This document shows positions 23,572-34,782 of a stretch of DNA of 64,000 nucleotides, in pieces (position 1 is the stretch's first letter; each line of letters begins with the position of its first letter). The notes beneath the pieces are model-generated. The model saw only the letters and a program-made list of their open reading frames with translations. It had not been told where the DNA came from and made no database searches. The stretch is from Gliomastix tumulicola. Its lineage: Eukaryota; Ascomycota; Sordariomycetes; Hypocreales; Bionectriaceae. The stretch covers positions 3,968,001 through 4,032,000 of the forward strand of contig BCHX01000004.1 in assembly GCA_001599755.1 (NCBI GenBank), written 5' to 3'. The translations under genes were made by a program, and so were the position numbers.

Positions 23572-25691
23572 GGTGAAAGGACGACGGCCGCTTGGCGATT
23601 GGCGCTGGCTGCTGTTGTGAAAGAAAGATGCGTGTCTCACGGGCCCCTTTTTCCAAAACGATCGGGCTTGCTGACCCTGGCTCAATGAGTTGCGAGGAGG
23701 GTGGTGAAGTAGTGAGCTGTCGAGTAGTAGCTGACTTGGTTCGGTATACGCAGGAGGTGTGAGGAACAGGAGGGCGCCTCGGTCATGTGTCGGGGGATGG
23801 GCAGCTGCCTTATACTAAGCAACTTGGTGGTGGTAAGGACTCTAACCTTGAGGTAATGTTGGTTGAGTTTTTGGCTTTTCTCGGAATGGGGGGAGCCTGT
23901 GTAGAAGTGAAGAGAAGAAGTTCTCGGGGGGGGTCACACGTCACACCACCTCGCGAGAAGACGTGTAGGTGAGGTCCTGGCTGGGGGAATGCGAAATCAA
24001 GGTATGGATCGTGCTAAGGAGGTCCGGTGGAGTCCGATTTCTGGGTCACAGCGCCCCCGGCTCAGGCCTTAAAAGGTGCCCCGGGCAGCAGCAGCAGCCG
24101 CAGGAGCAGCAGCCAGCTCCCCCGGGGAGAAAGACAGAGGCGGTCACCTGAGCTGAGTTGGTGCTGGCTGGTTGGTCCGCGTCACTGTGCGCCGCCGAGG
24201 AATGTCTCGGCTGCGAGTGGCCTGGATCAAGGTTTCTGCTACCCACGGAGGCACGCGGCGCTGGGCTCCCACCAACTTGTCTCTGATGTCTTCAGCAGTC
24301 GATCTACGGGGCATGGTGGTACATGCACAGCGTCCTCCCCTCCCCCTGCTCCTCCCCCCGCCTCCTGATGCAGGGTATATGCGCTTTGTGTTACAGTGCA
24401 CCTCGATGCTGCAGCTGCGTATGCAAATGGGATGCACACCGGACGTGGCTTGTTCGAGACATGCAGCTTTTCTTTGCCTGACAGCTGGAGCTTTGCTCAG
24501 CCGGAGCCCGGCAAGAGTGGGGCAAGGTCAAAGCTAGCAGGGAAGCTTCGAAGCTCCACGATCTGGGAGAACCAGATGCGCAGCCAGAGCCAGTTGATGA
24601 CGACATTGCGCGCAATGCCAAGCTACAGCAGCTCCGGGCCTCCAGCTTCTACTTCCAGCTGTCACAGCAAGCACTATCCAGGGCCGGGCAGGGCAGCAAG
24701 CCGCTCTCAGCCAGTTCGAGTCTCCATGGCACTGCAGCCGGGATTGCTCGCTCAGAAGGACAGACCAGGGTTGTGCTGTATTCAGTCAGCCATATGCGAA
24801 TTGAGCACACCATAATCTAAATCTCCTCGTTTCCAAACACGACCGCTTCGCTCGGCTCTCCAATGCCTGTCTCATCACCAGCGAGCATCGTCGCACGGCC
24901 GCTAGCGCAAAGCTTCTGCTCGCGCGACCTCAACCTGATGTCATGAACCTGCCAGACCACTAATCCGAGCAAGACGACTGGGAAATTATCCGAAGAAGAC
25001 GAGATCGAGGGACCGTCGAAGTGGGAGCATGCGTGTCCGCCCAACTCTGATCCTGGATTACGTTTCTCTCCAAGTCGACGGTCGATCCCCGAGTGAAGAG
25101 AACCAGAGGACAGGCGTCTGGTAGATGACCTACGGGTACTCTACCTACTCATTTGTGCTAGGGTGAAATCTCTTGTCTGATGGCTTACGACGCCCGTCAA
25201 GCTGTCCTAGGCTAGTGAGTGTAGACTGTTACGGCAACAGGATATTAGTGCTGTGATTGCTCAGCTCTGACAGTCCACGCTACAGGGTACGCCTACTATA
25301 TCCACGGGTGGCTTCCGTCCCGATTGATCAGTGCTAGCTCCTCTGTACACCCGAGGCGGTCCATTCACGAACCAAAAAGGAGTGTTACAGCTTCATCTAA
25401 GTCAGGGAATGACCAAGACATCTTTAATGAATGTGAGACAATGCTCAGCTACAATAAGCAGGCTTGGAAGAGGAGAGGGGGGGCTCGGGAGGCTCAGGGT
25501 CCAGCCCGGTAACCGTCTTCCGCCAAAAGCCGACTCTAGCCCCCTGTAGCCTCCGCCCCATCCCTTTGGCTGAACCCGCCGCTACGGTTCTCCCTTTTTT
25601 GCACAGCGTCTTTGAGACCATCCGCAAGAGGAACAAGACATCAATTGCAAAAGCCCCCCTCCCCTCGACGCGATTTCGTTCGATTCACAAC
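23572..25691. other. 2.1-kb divergent intergenic region
   Basis: Between the Sur7 gene and the octanoyltransferase gene. It has CAG/CCG-rich patches near 24080-24120 and only short frames without splice support. Both promoters should be here. Confidence 0.5.
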
Positions 25692-26651
25692 ATGCGGTTG
25701 CACGTGGCTGGGTTGCGGCGAGTGCGTCCCTCTATCGTGCGCTCTCGGAAGCTTGCCAGCTGCAGCTGCAGCTTCAGCTCCGTCTCCAACCCGAGCCTGA
25801 GGCTCCTCCAGCACCAGCATCTCTCCGGCGACGACGAAGATGGCGATGGCACGGTCCGGTACGACGCGGCAGACCACCTGCAGGAGAAGATACGGTCCCA
25901 GTTTCTACAGTGGAAGAGCCAGGGAGATCAAGCCACAGCATCTCCCGAGGAGTGGCCGCGACCGCAGCTCCTCTCCTTCGAATGCTCACCGACCTTCACC
26001 CTCGGTCGCCGCCAGGACGATCTGACAGAAGACCAGGAGGACCGTCTACAACGAAACATCAAAGTCAACCTCGTCGGCCGCTCCCCGCCCGTCAACGACC
26101 GGATATACACCCCCGACATCCGCAAGACGAACCGCGGCGGGCTCATGACGTACCACGGCCCCGGTCAGATCATCTTCTGGCCCGTCCTCGACATGCACTC
26201 GCCCTTCTACACGCGGTACGGGGTCGCGAGCTACGCAAGTCACCTCGAGTCCACGACGCAACGGCTGCTGGCTGAGGTGTTCGGCATCCGGACGTACATC
26301 AGCCGGGACGAACCGGGTGTCTGGATCGCGGGCGATGGGCCCCAGCACCAGCGGAAGATTGCGGCGCTCGGCGTACATCACAGGCGGCACGTCACGGCGC
26401 TGGGTATCGCGTTGAATATCGATGTGCCCGTGGTCGGCGACGAGCTGTTCAACCCGTGGGCGCGGTTCACCCCGTGCGGCCTGGAGGGCAAGCAGGTCAC
26501 CTCAGTCGCGGCGGAGCTCGGCTCCGTGAGTGGAGAGAGGACGTGGGATATTCCGGAGCTGGCGAGTCTCTGGGCTTCCATGTTCGAGGAAGGCCTGTTG
26601 GATGCCTCGAAACGACATTATCCCAGCGACGGCAACTCTGTCTCCCGGTGA
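25692..26651 (+). CDS. lip2: Octanoyl-[carrier protein]:protein octanoyltransferase, mitochondrial
   Basis: Single exon of 319 residues from ATG 25692. The frame is open further upstream but without an ATG. The first 40 residues are rich in R, S, V and L and nearly free of acids, as in mitochondrial targeting. The LipB fold signatures are present: RGGLMTYHGPGQ (about residue 149), RKIAALGVHHRR with the catalytic lysine, and FTPCGLEGKQVTSV with the catalytic cysteine. The enzyme moves octanoyl from acyl carrier protein to the lipoyl domains of pyruvate and 2-oxoglutarate dehydrogenases and the glycine cleavage H protein, the first step of lipoic acid synthesis. An acid-rich loop around residue 45 precedes the core. 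Confidence 0.92.
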   Translation: MRLHVAGLRRVRPSIVRSRKLASCSCSFSSVSNPSLRLLQHQHLSGDDEDGDGTVRYDAADHLQEKIRSQFLQWKSQGDQATASPEEWPRPQLLSFECSPTFTLGRRQDDLTEDQEDRLQRNIKVNLVGRSPPVNDRIYTPDIRKTNRGGLMTYHGPGQIIFWPVLDMHSPFYTRYGVASYASHLESTTQRLLAEVFGIRTYISRDEPGVWIAGDGPQHQRKIAALGVHHRRHVTALGIALNIDVPVVGDELFNPWARFTPCGLEGKQVTSVAAELGSVSGERTWDIPELASLWASMFEEGLLDASKRHYPSDGNSVSR

Positions 26652-27928
26652 AGCGAACCGCCATGACAACAATAGACATACCAGTCCCTTCAGCCACAGC
26701 CGCAGGTGGAACCCCTCGGCGTTTCTCTGTGTGAGCAGCCTTCGCCAACCCAGAGTTGTTTGCTCGATATTGGTTCGTCCAATGTTGGGCAGAGACATTC
26801 CGAAACCTAGACTGTACCTTGGGTCGCCTATTCTAGGGCTGCGCACACGACGATCGTACTCATACATGCTTGAACCGAGTGTGTCTCACAGCGAGAGACG
26901 ATCGCAATCTTCCTCCTCTGTGAGCCACCAATCACCAGGGTCTCACTAGGCCCCCCTAACGAACGGCCAAAAACGTCTCGCAAGCGAAGACTCACACACT
27001 GGCAACCCCTGATATCCTTAGCGTCGTGAGATGGTGGGATCGCGAGAGAGAGCAAGTCGTGGTCTAGACCTGACATAGCTGCTGATAACACTGCCCGCCA
27101 CCATCCTCACCAACGCCACTCATGCAGTGTCTCGCTAGCCACACTCTGGTCGTAGGAAACGGCCGAATGGTCCTTGGCTATGATCCAGTCTTCATACTCA
27201 TCCAGTTCATTCGGTGTGGCAGCAAACTTGGCAGTCTGGCCCACGCCAAGCATCTCAAGCTGTTATCACATGGCTTGCGATTTCGACCATTATGGCCATT
27301 TCTGTTCATGCAGAAGCGAAGAAACTAAGAGCGCGTCGATCGCAGAAGGGACGGACACCGCCGTTGTCCCAATCCCTGGCCACAAGATCATTTCGGCTAC
27401 ACGGCAAATCTTCTGAATCTCGCCAGAAACCTAGCTTGCTATGCTCCCTTCATTGAGCTCTCCACTGCTCAATTTTCTGGATTATGGTCTCTCATCTGAG
27501 CCTTCTCATTGGCATCTAGCTCCAATGGGGTAAACACCCCTGATCTCTCCTAAGCGAGATAGAGGGCACCTCATGCCTTGTCACGCTTTGGGGTGAAAAT
27601 CTTTCCCTCCCTCCGGGGCTGACCCCAGCGCAACCTGGAGCGATCACGGAGGCCGAAGCAGCCCCAATTATGCAGTACCTAGTAGAAATTGCGTCGGTTG
27701 TCGTCTGTCTGGTGGCCGGCGGCGCCCGACAACCCGGCCTCGAGTCAGACTTCAGAGCAAGCGCTGATGAAATTCGATCGAGTAACCGAATCTTGGATCC
27801 AAGCCCTGCATACGACCGCACGACCGGGATGGTGCTCGTTCTGCGAGTGTTCGGAGGTGTGCGGAGATATTAGGACAAAAGGGACAGCTCCCCACCCGCG
27901 CTAAGGAGCATTAGAGGACGGGAGGCTC

Positions 27929-28592
27929 TGATAAAGCTCTAAAAGAACGACAAAGCAGTGTGACTGATGATAAGCCTGCATTTAGCAGCCTTATCAGCAA
28001 CCCCAGCAATCCTGCATCTTCTGCCCTACCCTGCCAGCGCCGGCGGCGGATGACACAACGCATCGTGCAGATCCGTGTCTTATCAGTGGCCAATGGCAGG
28101 TCCTGAATTTTTCAAATTTCAAATCCTCCAACTTTTTCTGTCCCTTAGCCACCGAGCTCAGAAAACCCGCCCTCGTGACAGAAACTATTCGAGGCCCCCG
28201 AGACTATGCCCACGGAAGTGAAGAATCGGGCAATTTTCCCCTCGACTATTGAATGGCTCGACAGCACATCCTCGTGGGGGGCAATCGATCAATTTCAGAG
28301 CTGTCAGCGGCAGTTTATCAAGTGCCATCTCAACTGGAGATAGTGGCACGAGTGGTACTCTCCACCAGCCCATGCAACCCCACGCGTTTTGATGCGCCCT
28401 TGATGAACGGCTCCACGGGTCCCCCAGCTGTCTCATTTTCTCAGTGCCCACGGTTTCTCCCCCCGTCGCTACTGGAATGCCGTGATCAGTGGTCCCTGAT
28501 TGGTGCCGTCGTTATGAGGGGGTCCCCCCGGTCGTGCGACGGTTATCCAATCCCAGACAATCGCGTCCTGTCATGATATCGATCCCTTATCT
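27929..28592. promoter_or_regulatory. Cluster of GATA-factor sites upstream of the urea transporter
   Basis: Sites fitting the HGATAR consensus on either strand occur at 27929-27934 (TGATAA), 27968-27974 (TGATAAG), 27990-27996 (CTTATCA), 28079-28086 (CTTATCAG) and 28586-28592 (CTTATCT). The second and third are the arms of an imperfect inverted repeat. Clustered or paired GATA sites are the known targets of AreA/NIT2, which activates nitrogen-scavenging genes such as urea permeases when preferred nitrogen is scarce. Binding is inferred, not shown. Confidence 0.55.
27968..27996. repeat. Imperfect inverted repeat (hairpin-capable)
   Basis: TGATAAG-C-CTGC, a five-base loop ATTTA, then GCAG-C-CTTATCA: eleven base pairs with one C:C mismatch. 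Its outer arms are two opposed GATA motifs. Confidence 0.85.
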
Positions 28593-28841
28593 TGCTTCCC
28601 CTTCCGACGAATCAAGATGAAGCTCGTCTGCTTCCGAGCTCGGCCGTTGGGGGACGAGGTGCTTTCTTTGCCTCTTACAGCCTGAGGGGTTCTGCAGGTG
28701 ACTTGGCGCATGTCAAGATATAACAGTCGTGCATGACCCGGATCGTCGGTTCTCTCGAGCTCCTTCACATGCTTTTCTGTGGTGTCATTGTCGCCAACAC
28801 TCAACACCAGCACATAGCCTCGTCCTACAGCACCATACGCC

Positions 28842-31148
28842 ATGTCGAGCTCTGTCGGCCCTGCCGTCGGCCAGGGGGTCGGCTATGGCATTGTCCTAGG
28901 TGTCGGAGTTGCCTTTGCCTTATTCATGGTGCGTATACGGTGCCATTGGTTGACGGCTTTTGGCAGCATGCTAACCTGACACTTTCATCCAGATTGGCCT
29001 CACCCATATCCTCAAGCGGTTCAACAATGAAGTCCAAACTTCCGAGATGTTCAACACGGCAGGTCGGTCTGTGAAGTCCGGTCTTGTTGCTGCCGCCGTG
29101 GTGTCCTCGTGGACCTGGGCTGCTACGCTTCTGCAAAGCTCTGGTGTCTGCTACCGTTATGGTGTCTCTGGTCCCTTCTGGTATGTCTGACCCTCTTACA
29201 TCGAAGCACGTGCCATCTAACATGAACTATCACAGGTACGCCTCAGGAGCTACCGTCCAGATCATTCTGTTCGCCACGCTTGCCGTCACCATGAAGAAGC
29301 GCGCCCCCAACGCCCACACCTTCCTCGAAGTCGTCCGAGCCCGGTACGGAGCCCCCGCGCATTTCACCTTCATGGTCTTTGGCGTCGTCACCAACACCCT
29401 CGTCTCCCTCATGCTCATCGCTGGTGGTTCCGCGACGATCAACGCTCTGACTGGTATGCACGCCGTCGCCGCCATCTTCCTGATGCCAATCCCCGTGGTC
29501 GCATACACCTTCATTGGCGGTCTCAAGGCAACCTTCATTACGGATTACATTCATGGAGCCGTCGTCCTCATCATTATCATCATCTTCGCCCTCACGGCCT
29601 ACGCCACCTCGGATCTCATCGGCAGTCCCTCAGCCATGTATGATCTTCTTGTCGAGGCTGCCACCGCTCACCCCGTGTCTGGGAACAAGGATGGCAGCTA
29701 TCTCACGATGCGCTCCTCTGGAGGCGTGACTTTCTTCGTTATCAACATCGTGGGGAACTTCGGGACTGTGTTCAGGTGAGTCGAGCCCAACAACGATTGA
29801 GAAGGATCTCCAGAGCATGTTCGCTAACAATGATTCCAGTGATGGCGGGTATTGGGCCAAGGCTATTGCTGCGAGCCCCGTTCATGCCATGCCGGGCTAT
29901 ATCCTCGGTGGTCTCTCCTGGTTCGCCATTCCCTGGCTGACCGCAACGACCATGGGTCTCGCCGCGCTCGCGCTGGAATCAAACCCTGCCTTCCCGACGT
30001 ATCCCGACCGCATGAGCGAGGCCGACGTGTCTGCCGGCCTGGCCCTGCCGTACGCCGCTGTAGCCCTGCTCGGAAAGGGCGGTGCAGTGGCTACGCTCAT
30101 CATGGTCTTCTTCGCCGTCACCTCGTCCTTCAACTCGGAGCTCATGGCCGTCTCGTCCATCTGCACCTACGACGTCTACCGCACGTACCTCAAGCCGGAC
30201 GCCACCGGCAAGAGTCTCATCTGGATCTCCCACGTCTGCATGGTCGTGTACGCCGCCATCATCTGCTGCATCTCAGTCGGCCTGTGGTACAACGGCATCT
30301 CGATGGGCTACCTCTATCTGCTCATGGGCGTCCTCATCTCGTCCTCTGTCGTCCCGGCCACCCTCACGATCCTGTGGAACGGGCAGAACAAGTGGGCCGC
30401 TACGCTCTCCCCGATCCTTGGTTTGGCGTGTGCCATCACCGCGTGGCTTGTCACGGCGAGCAAGAGCTGCGGTGTTCTCGATGTCGCCTGCACGGGTTCG
30501 AACGATCCCATGCTGGCGGGCAATGTGACTGCTCTGCTCGCTCCCGTCGTCTTTGTGCCCGTCCTCACCCTGATCTTTGGGCTGGACAAGTACGACTGGC
30601 AGACCATGATGGACATTCGACAGGCAGATGACCACGATGTCATCAAGAACTCCGGCCTGGATGAAGCCGCACAGCGCGAGCTGGAGGCTAGAGGCCAGGC
30701 TGACTGGGAGGCGGAACGGAAGCAGCTCAAGAGGACCCTGAAGATTGCGTCGGTTGTGACGGTCGTACTGTAAGTGAACACCTAATTACTAGGCAACGCC
30801 CCCCCTTTTTTTTTCGTGTCGGCTCATTACTAACGCAACTCAAGGACGCTCATCTTCCTTGTTCTCTGGCCGATGCCTCTCTACGGCACCGGGTACGTCT
30901 TCTCGAAGAAGTTCTTTACTGGATGGGTCGTCGTCGGTATTATCTGGATCTTCTGCTCGATGTTTGCGGTTGTCATCTACCCGGCCTGGGAGAGCAGGGC
31001 GACGGCCATCAGGGTCGTCCGTCACATGCTGGGCCAGAAGACGGCCCCAGCTGCGGTCTCCCAGGAGCCTGTTATTGTTGCTGAGGGCAGTGGCACCGTG
31101 ACGCCTGAGAGGAAGGGGGGCAACATGAGTGACGGTGAGAAGGCGTAA
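28842..31148 (+). CDS. dur3: Urea active transporter, Dur3 type (sodium:solute symporter family)
   Basis: Five exons (28842-28928, 28993-29180, 29236-29775, 29840-30769, 30845-31148) join in phase to 682 residues. About fifteen hydrophobic segments span the protein. Family signatures include VGYGIVLGVGVAFALFM at the start, the SSWTWAATLLQSSGVCYRYG region, ATVQIILFA, AYTFIGGLKATFITDYIHG, and FFAVTSSFNSELMAVSSI. These are characteristic of fungal and plant Dur3 high-affinity urea/H+ symporters within the SSS family, rather than of proline (PutP) or iodide carriers. A hydrophilic loop of about 60 residues rich in D, E and K lies before the last two membrane segments, and the tail is cytosolic. 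Expression is likely under nitrogen control, given the upstream GATA cluster. Confidence 0.92.
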
Positions 31149-32489
31149 GTTGGGAGGATGAAGATGATGTCGTGATTTGGGAGTATAGTGATAGTTGAAG
31201 GTCTGGGCTGGTATGACTAGCCGAGCACTCCGTTGGAATATGATACCCAATACAAATACAGTTTCACTAAATGAGTCTTACGAGGCAGTCCGACGACTAG
31301 TCTAATATATATCTAGCTGCTTGAGACGTGCATGGAGGAAATAAACGACACTGAGCGTGTTCAAGGGCAGCGTGCTATAGGGTAGGTGTTCAGCCGTGCC
31401 CCGGAATTCCAATAACCCCTGGGAGTGAATACATGGTACCCAGCATCGAATATGCCTCATGTGTCAAGCTGTCAAGGGCTAAGGACATGGGCTAAATAGA
31501 CAAGAGGACCCTTGGTATTGGAAGTCTATGATGCCGAGATCCTCATTGCACCATCTTGCTGCAACGTGGGGTGGAGACGGGCGGATAGAGTCGGGGGGGG
31601 AGGGATCACACCATCGTAGCCGCTTGTGTATATTTATACAAGATAATAGAATGATGATTCATCGGCTCAAGGGTCGTCGGGAGTCGTGAGCTGGAGAGGA
31701 GAGGAGAGGAGAGGAGAGGAGAGGAGAGACCAAGGTCGAGTTGGGATCAACAGGTCGGGTCGGTCAAGAGAACTGGAAATGTGAGATGGAAAAGATAAGA
31801 TCTGTGGTGTTGCGACCGGGAAGGTGCCCCTCCATCCCGCTCGCTCGCTCTTTCTTTTTCGGGGTTCCCTCTTTTATTTTATTTTTCTTGCTCTTCTCGG
31901 CGGTTTCTTTTTTAGCCCCTCCATGCGGATGCGAAACATCGCCCTTTCACCACTTCACAAGTTCCCCGACGACGTCCAGCCTCGGACTTAGCCTCCATAC
32001 CCTCTGCTACCCAAGCGTCCCTCCTTAGCTGGGAAAATCTTCCAAGGGGAAGAAATGGCGCAAGCTTTATCTAGAACCGGCAAACTCCACTCCACCTCTC
32101 ACAGGTGGTGGTATCATGGACCGACGGGCTGGCCTGTTTAGTTCCCGCTCTGGGCGGCTGCCAATACCAAAGTATGTAAGGGAGCTCCTCTAAGGGTTCC
32201 CGTCGGCCCTCCCCCCCCCTCCTCTCTTGACTCTTTTCTCCCCTCTTTCCCCTGTTTGTATTTGTCAGTATCATCACGGGGAGAAGACACAAGAGGGGAG
32301 TCGCCAGGGCCCAGATCCCGCATCTCCCAAGACGGTTCCAATAACCTTGGTGCTCGGGGCGCACCTGCTACTGCGCGTCGCACCGATTTCGGCTCCTCTT
32401 TGCTTGAAGCTCTCGTAGCTGGGAGCTCTTATCTGGCTGTCGATCTTTGATATCTCTCCCGAGTACGCGCTCGATCGCCTCCCCTCCCG
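31149..32489. other. 1.3-kb region between the urea transporter and lactone oxidase genes
   Basis: Contains the 3' flank of the transporter, a GGAGA repeat near 31.7 kb and the CT-rich upstream region of the next gene. No additional coding frame is supported. Confidence 0.5.
31693..31728. repeat. (GGAGA)n microsatellite
   Basis: About seven tandem GGAGA units, a purine-only tract, roughly 760 bases upstream of the next start codon. Confidence 0.9.
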
Positions 32490-34055
32490 ATGGACGCTCT
32501 CGTTGCCGCCGAGGTCGCGCGCCGCGCCGACGACGGCATCGCCTTTCGCGCAAAGCCCGGGCATCTCCATCGCACGTGGGCGCGCACCTTCTCGTCGCTG
32601 CCAGAGCTGTACATCCAGCCCGAGTCCCTCCCCGAGGTCGAAAAGGCCATCTCCCTCGCCCGCGCATGCCGTCGCCGCCTGACCACCACCGGCTGCGGCC
32701 ACTCGCCGTCCAACCTGACCTGCACCTCGAGCTGGCTCGTCAACCTCGACCGTCTGAACCGCATCCTCTCCGTCGACCGCGCGACCGGGATCGTCGTCGT
32801 CGAGGGCGGCATCCGCCTGTATACCCTGTGCGAGGAGCTTGACCGGTGCGGTCTCGCTATGCCCAACCTCGGCAGCATCAACGAGCAGTCCATATCCGGC
32901 GCGATCTCCACGGGCACCCATGGGAGCAGCGCTCGCCATGGTCTGATGTCGGAGGACATCATCGCGCTCAAGATCACACTCGCGTCAGGTGTCACTGTCT
33001 CCTGCTCCCCGACCGAGGACCCGGAGCTCTTCCGGGCCGCCACTCTCTCCCTCGGCGCCCTCGGCATCATCACGGAAGTCACCATCCGCGCCGTCCCCGC
33101 CTTCAACCTCAGCTGGCGCCAGACCGTCGACGCCGACTTGAAGATCTTTGAGACGTGGAACGACAAGCTCTGGACGCAGAGCGAGTTCGTGCGCGTCTGG
33201 TGGCTACCCTATACGCGCCGCGCCGTCGTCTGGCAGGCCGACAAGACGGAAGAACCGCTCACCAAGAGGATCACACATTGGTTCGACGGGCCGCTGGGCT
33301 ACTACGTCTACCACAACCTTCTCGCCGTCTCCAACTACTTCCCGCGCATCCTCCCCTGGGTCGAGTGGTTCGTCTGCGGCATGCAGTACGGCTTCGCGAA
33401 CGGCACCGCCACCTCGGCCGTCCAGTCCTCGCGCGAGGCCCTCCTCCTCAACTGCCTCTACTCCCAGTTCGTCAACGAATGGGCCCTGCCCCTGCACCGC
33501 GGGCCCGAGGCCCTCCGTCGCCTCTCCTCCTGGCTTAACCGCCTCACCCCCGACGACCCGGACTACGTGCCGCATAACATCCCCTTCCCACCGCGGCCCG
33601 ATCTCTTCGTCCACGCGCCCCTCGAGGTCCGCGTCAGCGACTCGACCATCACCGACTCCCCGCGGCCGTTCCTCGATCCGACCGTGTCCGACGGCCCGAC
33701 GCTCTACCTCAACGCCACGCTCTACCGACCCTACTGGACCGACCCGCCGTGCCGCGCCCAGTTCTACGAGGCCTTCGAGTGGCTCATGCGTGACATGGGC
33801 GGTCGGCCCCACTGGGCGAAGAACTTCGAGACCCTCCGCCCGGAGATCGAGACGCTCTTCGGCGACGATCTGAACTCGTGGCGCGCCGTCCGCGACCGCG
33901 CTGATCCGCAGGGTCTCTTCGCGGGGCCCTGGCATCGCGCCCGCGTCCTGGCCGAGGGACCGAAGCTTCTCCGTGAGGAAGTCGAGGAGTCGAGGACCAA
34001 GGCCCGGGGCGGTGGGCTCCTCACAAAGGGCAGTGTGGCGGCAGCGCTCTCATGA
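32490..34055 (+). CDS. alo1: D-arabinono-1,4-lactone oxidase
   Basis: Single exon of 521 residues. A vanillyl-alcohol-oxidase-type FAD domain starts near residue 35. CGHSPSN contains H71, the position of the covalently flavinylated histidine in aldonolactone oxidases. ISGAISTGTHGSSARHG is the second FAD-contact segment. The C-terminal substrate domain ends with HWAKN at residue 441, the HWxK signature of this family. The enzyme oxidises D-arabinono-1,4-lactone to D-erythroascorbic acid, the fungal ascorbate analogue, with hydrogen peroxide as by-product. In yeast the enzyme is in the outer mitochondrial membrane; here a hydrophobic stretch near residue 285 (NLLAVSNYFPRILPWVEWFV) could play the same role. 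Length fits the family. Codon bias is very strong (mostly C-ending). Confidence 0.94.
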   Translation: MDALVAAEVARRADDGIAFRAKPGHLHRTWARTFSSLPELYIQPESLPEVEKAISLARACRRRLTTTGCGHSPSNLTCTSSWLVNLDRLNRILSVDRATGIVVVEGGIRLYTLCEELDRCGLAMPNLGSINEQSISGAISTGTHGSSARHGLMSEDIIALKITLASGVTVSCSPTEDPELFRAATLSLGALGIITEVTIRAVPAFNLSWRQTVDADLKIFETWNDKLWTQSEFVRVWWLPYTRRAVVWQADKTEEPLTKRITHWFDGPLGYYVYHNLLAVSNYFPRILPWVEWFVCGMQYGFANGTATSAVQSSREALLLNCLYSQFVNEWALPLHRGPEALRRLSSWLNRLTPDDPDYVPHNIPFPPRPDLFVHAPLEVRVSDSTITDSPRPFLDPTVSDGPTLYLNATLYRPYWTDPPCRAQFYEAFEWLMRDMGGRPHWAKNFETLRPEIETLFGDDLNSWRAVRDRADPQGLFAGPWHRARVLAEGPKLLREEVEESRTKARGGGLLTKGSVAAALS

Positions 34056-34782
34056 TGTGCGCGCGGAGGGGTTCGGAGAAAAAAAAACAGGCCTAATAAT
34101 GTTTATACATGAGCTTCACGTATATTTCCCTCATATAGATAGTTGTGACAAGGGTGTTTCCCTTTCTATGATTTTTTTTCTTTTTTGATTACTCACGCGC
34201 GTTGGATTTTTACATGGGGGGCCATCGTCACTTTTTTCTAGGAGGGGAAAAAACTCGGATCTTTAGACACATCACACGCACTCTGGCGCTCTCATCCTCA
34301 CAAGCATCCATCGAAGTGAAAAAGGCATTTTAATGTCGACGATGGTATCAGGCTATAATCTCTCGAAACCATCTACGATTTAATAAAATAAATACACCCG
34401 ACATCCCAAATCCGCGTCCCAATCTGGCATGTCTTTCTTTTTTTGCAACTATCCACGCGAAAACGCCCATGCCATCCACTGGGCAAGTCCTTATCTGCCA
34501 ATATTCACCAGAGAAAGAAAGGAAAAGTGAAGAAAAAGGAAATGAAATAAAGGGGGAAAAAAAAACCAAGATCAGGGCCAGTTCATAGTCGGCCGCGAAA
34601 TATGAAAACGAGAAAGGAGGAGAGGTGAGAGGGAAAATTAACGGGTTTGAAACACACAAAGCTTGAAACGAACAAGTCTGTACTTGTGATGATGAAGACG
34701 TCGCTCAAGAGAAAACCTGCTATGCCCGAGAAGAAGCAGAAGAAAAACATGAAGACTCGAGATGTCGTTCTCAGTCGGACTC
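34056..34782. other. Convergent 3' region
   Basis: AT-rich, with several A/T runs (for example poly-A near 34555-34565). Holds the 3' ends of two convergent genes and nothing else I can support. Confidence 0.6.

Larger units (their letters stand above)
26652..28841. other. 2.2-kb region upstream of the urea transporter gene
   Basis: The first few hundred bases are the 3' flank of the octanoyltransferase gene. The rest is upstream of the Dur3 gene and holds several GATA-type sites (separate entry). Frames are short and lack splice support. No RNA gene was recognised. Confidence 0.5.
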
